Part shown: one piece after another, positions 13,330-17,874 of the stretch
How positions within the stretch are numbered: the first letter of the stretch is position 1
Layout of the letters: the number at the start of each line of letters is the position of its first letter
Assembly (NCBI GenBank): GCA_049609325.1
Contig: JBMYYK010000039.1
Coordinates: 1-17,874, forward strand
Direction: 5' to 3'
Origin: GCA-2733415 sp049609325
GTDB taxonomy: Bacteria; Bacteroidota; Bacteroidia; Flavobacteriales; Flavobacteriaceae
DNA: 17,874 nt
Position numbers and translations under genes: made by a program
Notes under the pieces: model-generated
Database searches by the model: none
Told to the model about the DNA's origin: nothing
Seen by the model: the letters and a program-made list of their open reading frames with translations, nothing else

Positions 13330-14586
13330 ATGAAACAGGTGAAACACCGTAATTCAACTTCTAAAGTTCTAGGTTTATGCTTGGCAATGTTGCTAGCATT
13401 TTCTACGTCTATTTTTGCTCAAGGCGATCCTGCTGCGGGTAAAGCATTGTTTAATACCAATTGTGCGGCTTGTCATAAATTAGATAAAGATATGACGGGG
13501 CCTGCGTTACGAGGGGTTGCAGAACGTTTAGATAAAGATTGGCTTTATGAATGGATTCGTAACAGTTCGAAAATGATTAAAGCTGGAGATCCGTATGCGG
13601 TTGAGGTTTTTGAAAAGTTCAATAGTGTGCCAATGACGGCATTTCCTCAGTTATCTGATGCTGATTTAGACAATATTTTAGCGTATACTTCTGAAGAGAA
13701 AAAAGCGGCTCCTGCTGCTGTGGTTCAAACTGAAGGTGCGGGTGCGTCTGATGATTCTGCAGTTGATATGAATGTGGTTTTAGGGCTATTGGCATTGATA
13801 CTTGTAGTGTTAGCTGTGATGTTAATGATGGTGACCAAAACATTAAAAAATCTTGCGCAGCAAGGTGGAGTTGCTGTTGAGGAAACAGATTCATTATGGC
13901 AAAAGTTTGTTAAGAATCAATTTTTAGTATTGGTGTCTGTAATCATGTTTATGTTGTTTGCAGGATATCATTTATTCGGGTTCTTTATGCAGGTAGGTGT
14001 TGATCAAGGGTACCGTCCGGTACAACCAATACATTTCTCTCATAAAATTCACGCTGGTGATAATGGTATTGATTGTAAATACTGTCACTCAAGTGCACGT
14101 GTGAGTAAAACGTCTGGAATACCAGCGTTGAATGTGTGTATGAACTGTCATAAAAACATTTCTGAAGTTGCTGAAACAACTGCAGATGGAGAGTATACAA
14201 AAGAGTTTTATGACAAGCAAATTCAAAAATTATACGATGCTGTAGGATGGGATGGTCGTGCGTACACTGGTGAATCTAAGCCGGTGAAATGGGTGCGTGT
14301 ACATAACTTACCTGATTTTGCATATTTCAATCACTCACAACACGTAACTGTTGCAGGTGTAGCATGTCAGAAATGTCATGGTCCTGTTGAGGAGATGGAA
14401 ATTTTAGAACAGCATGCGCCATTAACTATGGGGTGGTGTGTGAACTGTCACCGTGAAACAAATGTGAAGACTGAGGGTAATGAGTATTACACAAAGATTC
14501 ACGAAGAATTAAAGAAAAAATATGGTGTTGACCAACTTACAATTGCTCAAATGGGTGGATTGGAATGTGGTAAATGTCACTATTAA
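13330..14586 (+). CDS. actA: Alternative complex III subunit ActA, hexaheme form with fused N-terminal cytochrome c
   Basis: 418 residues. A signal peptide (to about residue 31) precedes a monoheme cytochrome c domain: CAACH at 45-49, with an axial Met likely in SVPMTAF (Met102). Two transmembrane helices follow at about 147-169 and 197-220. The C-terminal cytochrome c3-like part has five more CxxCH sites: CKYCH 249-253, CMNCH 270-274, CQKCH 346-350, CVNCH 370-374 and CGKCH 413-417. Six c-type hemes in total are therefore expected, so the usual pentaheme ActA is joined to a class I cytochrome. ActA carries electrons from quinol oxidation in alternative complex III toward a cytochrome c or terminal oxidase on the periplasmic side. 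It is the first gene of the operon, 30 bp before actB. Confidence 0.92.
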   Translation: MKQVKHRNSTSKVLGLCLAMLLAFSTSIFAQGDPAAGKALFNTNCAACHKLDKDMTGPALRGVAERLDKDWLYEWIRNSSKMIKAGDPYAVEVFEKFNSVPMTAFPQLSDADLDNILAYTSEEKKAAPAAVVQTEGAGASDDSAVDMNVVLGLLALILVVLAVMLMMVTKTLKNLAQQGGVAVEETDSLWQKFVKNQFLVLVSVIMFMLFAGYHLFGFFMQVGVDQGYRPVQPIHFSHKIHAGDNGIDCKYCHSSARVSKTSGIPALNVCMNCHKNISEVAETTADGEYTKEFYDKQIQKLYDAVGWDGRAYTGESKPVKWVRVHNLPDFAYFNHSQHVTVAGVACQKCHGPVEEMEILEQHAPLTMGWCVNCHRETNVKTEGNEYYTKIHEELKKKYGVDQLTIAQMGGLECGKCHY

Positions 14587-14616
14587 TAATAAAAGAAGTT
14601 AATATCAATTAATAAT

Positions 14617-17600
14617 ATGGCATCAAACAAAAAATACTGGAAAAGTGTTGAGGAGTTAGATACTAACTCAATTGTTGAGACGCTACAGCAAAGTGAATTT
14701 ATTGAAGAGATTCCTGCTGGAGATTTCTTAGGGGATAAAGAATCTCTTGAGGAGTCATCAACTACTCGTCGTGATTTTCTTAAGTATGTAGGATTCAGTA
14801 CAGCTGCTGCATCTTTAGCTGCTTGTGAGGGTCCAGTAATTAAGTCAATTCCATACGTGGTTCAGCCAGAACAAGTTCGTCCTGGTGTTGCAGATTATTA
14901 TGCAACAACTATTGCAAATGGTTTCGACTTTGCTAGTGTGTTAGTAAAAACAAGAGAAGGTCGTCCAATTAAGATCGAGCCAAATAAATTGGCAAGTTCT
15001 AATGGAGGAACAACTGCTCGTATTCAAGCTTCTGTGTTGTCACTATATGATAACATGCGTTTGAAATCAGCAAAAATCAATGGCGCGATAACTACGTGGT
15101 CTAAATTTGATGCTGATGTTACTAAGAAGTTAAATGAGTTGAGTGCTGCAGGCAAAGAGGTGGTGTTGTTAACACAAACGTTTGCAAGCCCGTCAACAAC
15201 GCGTTTGATTGCTGAGTTTAAAGAAAAATACGGAAATGTACGTCACGTGGTGTACGATGCAATTTCTGAGTCAGCTGCTTTAGATGCTTTTCAAGAAAAG
15301 TACGGAGAAAGAGGTTTGGCGTCTTATAATTTAGAGCATGCAGATGTTATAGTTTCTGTTGGTGCAGATTTCTTAGGAGATTGGCAAGGTGGTGGTTATG
15401 AAGGTGCTTATGCTAAAGGTAGAGTGCCTAAAAATGGTAAAATGTCTCGTCATGTACAGTTTGAGTCAAACATGAGTTTGTCTGGAGCTAATGCAGATTT
15501 ACGAGTGCCATTAACGCCATCTCAACAAAAAGTTGCTATCGCTAAATTATACGGTTATGTAACTGGTAGTTCAGTTGGAGGTAAATTGCCTGCTGCTGTT
15601 GAAGCTGCAGTGAAAAAGACTGCTGCTGAATTGAAAAAAGCAGGAAGCAAAGCTGTAGTGTTAACAGGTGTTCAGGATAAAGCAGCTCAAGCAGTTTGTT
15701 TAGCGATAAACGACGTGTTAGCGAGTAAAGCTTTTATGCCAGAAACTCCTGTAAAAATTAGACAAGGGAATGATACTGCTGTAAGTCAATTAGTAGCTGA
15801 TGTAAAGTCAGGAAAGGTTGGAGCAGTGATCATGGCTGGTGTAAATCCAGTATATACTTTAGCAAACGGAGAAGCGTTTGGTGAAGCCTTAAAGAAAGTT
15901 GAGTTAACTGTGTCATTTACAGAAAGAGAAGATGAGACTTCTGCTTATGTATCGCATTTAGGTGCTGCGCCTCACTATTTAGAAGCATGGGGAGATGTAG
16001 AGTTTAAAAAAGGACACTATGGGTTAACACAGCCAACTATCAAACCGTTATTTGATACACGTCAATTCCAAGATTCATTATTGAAGTGGATGGGAAGTAG
16101 CGAGTCTTACTATACTTATATCAAGTCTACTTGGTCAACAGGATTCTTAGGAGGGTCTTCTTGGAATAAAGCATTGCATGATGGGGTGTTGGTAGCTCCA
16201 GTTGTAGCTGTTGATGCACAAGAAGGTGATGTTGTTGAAGCTGAAGAGGCTCCAATGACAGATGTGTCTGCTGCAGTTGCTCAATTGGCTAAAGCAAGTT
16301 CAAAAGGAATGGAATTGACACTATACTCTAAAACGGGTATGGGAGACGGACAAATGGCTAATAACCCTTGGTTACAAGAGTTTCCAGATCCGTTAACAAG
16401 AGCAACGTGGGATAACTATTTAACAATGTCTCAAGCTGATGCTGATCGTTTAGGTTTAAGCTTAGAGCAATCAACATTCTTTACAGAAGCTCGTCATGAT
16501 GCTAATGGAGGATTGAATGGTGCTTATGCTAACGTGACGGTTAATGGTGTTACTATAAAAGTACCAGTAATGGTTCAGCCAGGTCAAGCAGAAGGTTCTG
16601 TGGGTATGGCTTTCGGTTATGGTAGAAAAGCAGGTTTAAAAACAGAAATGCAAACAGGTGTTAATGCATATAAATTATATGCTAATGCCAATGCTATTCA
16701 AGATGTAACTATTGAAGCTACAGAAGGAATGCACGAGTTTGCTTGTTTACAATTACACAATACCTTAATGGGTAGAGGTGATATTGTAAAAGATACAACT
16801 TTAGAAGTATTCAATACTAAAGATGCGAAGGTTTGGAATCCTAAGCCACACGTATCTAAGGATCACGCAATGATTCCTACTACAGATCCAGATGCCGATT
16901 TATGGACATCTTTTGACAGATCTGTAGGGCATCACTTTAACTTATCAATTGACTTGAATTCTTGTACAGGATGTGGAGCATGTGTTATTGCTTGTCATGC
17001 TGAAAACAATGTGCCAGTAGTTGGTAAATCTGAAGTGCGTCGTTCAAGAGATATGCACTGGTTACGTATTGATAGATATTATTCATCTCAAGACAGTTTT
17101 AATGCTGATGTTGAGAAGAAAGATAATATTGCAGGTTTAGGAAGTTCATTGTCTGAATTTGGTGAGCTGGAAAATCCAGCGGCTAATCCTCAGGTAGTTT
17201 TCCAACCAGTAATGTGTCAGCACTGTAACCACGCATCATGTGAAACAGTTTGTCCAGTAGCGGCAACGTCTCATGGTCGTCAAGGTCAGAACCAAATGGC
17301 ATACAACCGTTGTGTAGGTACACGTTACTGTGCTAACAACTGTGCATACAAAGTACGTCGTTTCAACTGGTTCTTATATGCTGAAAACGAAGAGTTCAAC
17401 TACCACATGAATGATGATTTAGGTAAGATGGTATTGAATCCTGATGTAGTTGTACGTTCTCGTGGAGTTATGGAGAAATGTTCTATGTGTATACAAATGA
17501 CACAGAAAACTATTCTTGATGCTAAGCGTGACGGAAGAGCAATTAAAGACGGAGAATTCCAAACAGCTTGTTCTAACGCATGTGAAACTGGAGCTATGAC

Positions 17601-17730
17601 TTTTGGTGATGTGAATGACCATGATAGTGAAGTTTACAAGTTGAAAAATGACAATAGAGCTTATCACTTATTAGAGCACGTTGGTACAGAGCCAAATGTG
17701 GTTTATCAAACAAAAGTGAGAAACTCTTAA
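14617..17730 (+). CDS. actB: Alternative complex III subunit ActB (molybdopterin-oxidoreductase-like plus Fe-S domains)
   Basis: 1037 residues. A twin-arginine motif (TTRRDFLKY, RR at 51-52) and a hydrophobic stretch lead to a lipobox-like Cys70 (SLAAC), so Tat export and lipidation are likely. The middle (about 80-760) resembles a molybdopterin oxidoreductase catalytic subunit. ActB proteins are known to keep this fold without a molybdenum cofactor. The C-terminal NrfC-like part has four Fe-S Cys groups, starting with C783-C786-C789-C793 (SCTGCGACVIAC), then CQHCNHASCETVC from C867, CVGTRYCANNC, and CSMC plus ACSNAC. It wires electrons from the quinol site in ActC to the ActA hemes. It lies 30 bp after actA and 43 bp before actC. 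Confidence 0.93.
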   Translation: MASNKKYWKSVEELDTNSIVETLQQSEFIEEIPAGDFLGDKESLEESSTTRRDFLKYVGFSTAAASLAACEGPVIKSIPYVVQPEQVRPGVADYYATTIANGFDFASVLVKTREGRPIKIEPNKLASSNGGTTARIQASVLSLYDNMRLKSAKINGAITTWSKFDADVTKKLNELSAAGKEVVLLTQTFASPSTTRLIAEFKEKYGNVRHVVYDAISESAALDAFQEKYGERGLASYNLEHADVIVSVGADFLGDWQGGGYEGAYAKGRVPKNGKMSRHVQFESNMSLSGANADLRVPLTPSQQKVAIAKLYGYVTGSSVGGKLPAAVEAAVKKTAAELKKAGSKAVVLTGVQDKAAQAVCLAINDVLASKAFMPETPVKIRQGNDTAVSQLVADVKSGKVGAVIMAGVNPVYTLANGEAFGEALKKVELTVSFTEREDETSAYVSHLGAAPHYLEAWGDVEFKKGHYGLTQPTIKPLFDTRQFQDSLLKWMGSSESYYTYIKSTWSTGFLGGSSWNKALHDGVLVAPVVAVDAQEGDVVEAEEAPMTDVSAAVAQLAKASSKGMELTLYSKTGMGDGQMANNPWLQEFPDPLTRATWDNYLTMSQADADRLGLSLEQSTFFTEARHDANGGLNGAYANVTVNGVTIKVPVMVQPGQAEGSVGMAFGYGRKAGLKTEMQTGVNAYKLYANANAIQDVTIEATEGMHEFACLQLHNTLMGRGDIVKDTTLEVFNTKDAKVWNPKPHVSKDHAMIPTTDPDADLWTSFDRSVGHHFNLSIDLNSCTGCGACVIACHAENNVPVVGKSEVRRSRDMHWLRIDRYYSSQDSFNADVEKKDNIAGLGSSLSEFGELENPAANPQVVFQPVMCQHCNHASCETVCPVAATSHGRQGQNQMAYNRCVGTRYCANNCAYKVRRFNWFLYAENEEFNYHMNDDLGKMVLNPDVVVRSRGVMEKCSMCIQMTQKTILDAKRDGRAIKDGEFQTACSNACETGAMTFGDVNDHDSEVYKLKNDNRAYHLLEHVGTEPNVVYQTKVRNS

Positions 17731-17773
17731 GACGAATAAATAAAAATTAATTAAGTAATAACACGTATAAATT

Positions 17774-17874
17774 ATGGGGTCTCATTACGAAGCACCAATA
17801 AGAACACCTTTAGTTACTGGTAACAAATCGTACCACGATGTATCGGTTGATGTTGCTAGACCAGTTGAAGGTCG
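17774..17874 (+). CDS. actC: Alternative complex III subunit ActC, N-terminus (partial, runs off the right edge)
   Basis: 33 codons are visible, beginning MGSHYEAPIRTPLVTGNKSY and continuing through HDVSVDVARPVEG. This is the typical N-terminal tail of the ActC (NrfD-like) quinol-binding membrane subunit of alternative complex III, before its first helix. Its position directly after actB and in the same direction supports the call. The rest lies outside the window. Confidence 0.85.
   Translation, partial: MGSHYEAPIRTPLVTGNKSYHDVSVDVARPVEG

Noticed and set aside
13619..13894. Open frame of 91 residues antisense to actA
   Set aside because: Low-complexity Gln/Leu-rich translation that mirrors actA codons; no family resemblance and no promoter.

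Overview
The window looks like a low-GC marine-type member of the Bacteroidetes, most likely Flavobacteriaceae. The evidence is the gene content (alternative complex III genes actA/actB/actC, a GlsB/YeaQ-type protein, Bacteroidetes-style lipoprotein and outer-membrane signals), the absence of clear Shine-Dalgarno sequences, and several TAnnTTTG promoter elements of the Bacteroidetes sigma factor. I cannot name the genus from sequence alone. No tRNA, rRNA, CRISPR or insertion sequence was seen, and no gene-free stretch exceeds 300 bases.

Layout. (1) Positions 1-2990, minus strand: a tight redox unit of an FAD/NAD(P) oxidoreductase, a membrane-bound polyferredoxin of the NosR/NapH type, and the first 18 codons of a lipoprotein running off the left edge. 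(2) 3062-4710: a small GlsB/YeaQ membrane protein (minus) behind a perfect 14-bp palindrome, and a divergent single-POTRA Omp85-like outer-membrane barrel protein (plus). (3) 4707-10540, minus strand: the centrepiece, an eight-gene arsenosugar biosynthesis locus. In transcription order it reads AhpD-like peroxidase-like protein, radical SAM enzyme ArsS, exported rhodanese, CofC-like TIGR04282 transferase, purine nucleoside phosphorylase, arsenite methyltransferase ArsM, exported DUF547 protein, and TIGR04283 glycosyltransferase. (4) 10639-12633 (plus): YgiQ-type radical SAM protein, converging on a SPOR-domain protein (12657-13076, minus) with a shared terminator between them. (5) 13330-17874 (plus): the start of the alternative complex III operon, actA (hexaheme), actB and the first 33 codons of actC.

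How the genes work together. In the arsenosugar locus ArsM should methylate As(III) with S-adenosylmethionine, and ArsS should attach the 5'-deoxyadenosyl group. This pair of steps is known from cyanobacterial ArsM/ArsS. The phosphorylase could then release adenine and leave an arseno-ribose 1-phosphate. The CofC-like enzyme could activate that product and the glycosyltransferase could pass it to an acceptor; these last steps are inference. No arsR, arsB/acr3 or arsC gene is present in the window, so the locus looks biosynthetic rather than a classical resistance operon. A strong 14-bp hairpin sits right after arsM and may set the expression of the last two genes apart. The act operon encodes the quinol:electron-acceptor oxidoreductase of the respiratory chain and is unrelated housekeeping energy metabolism.
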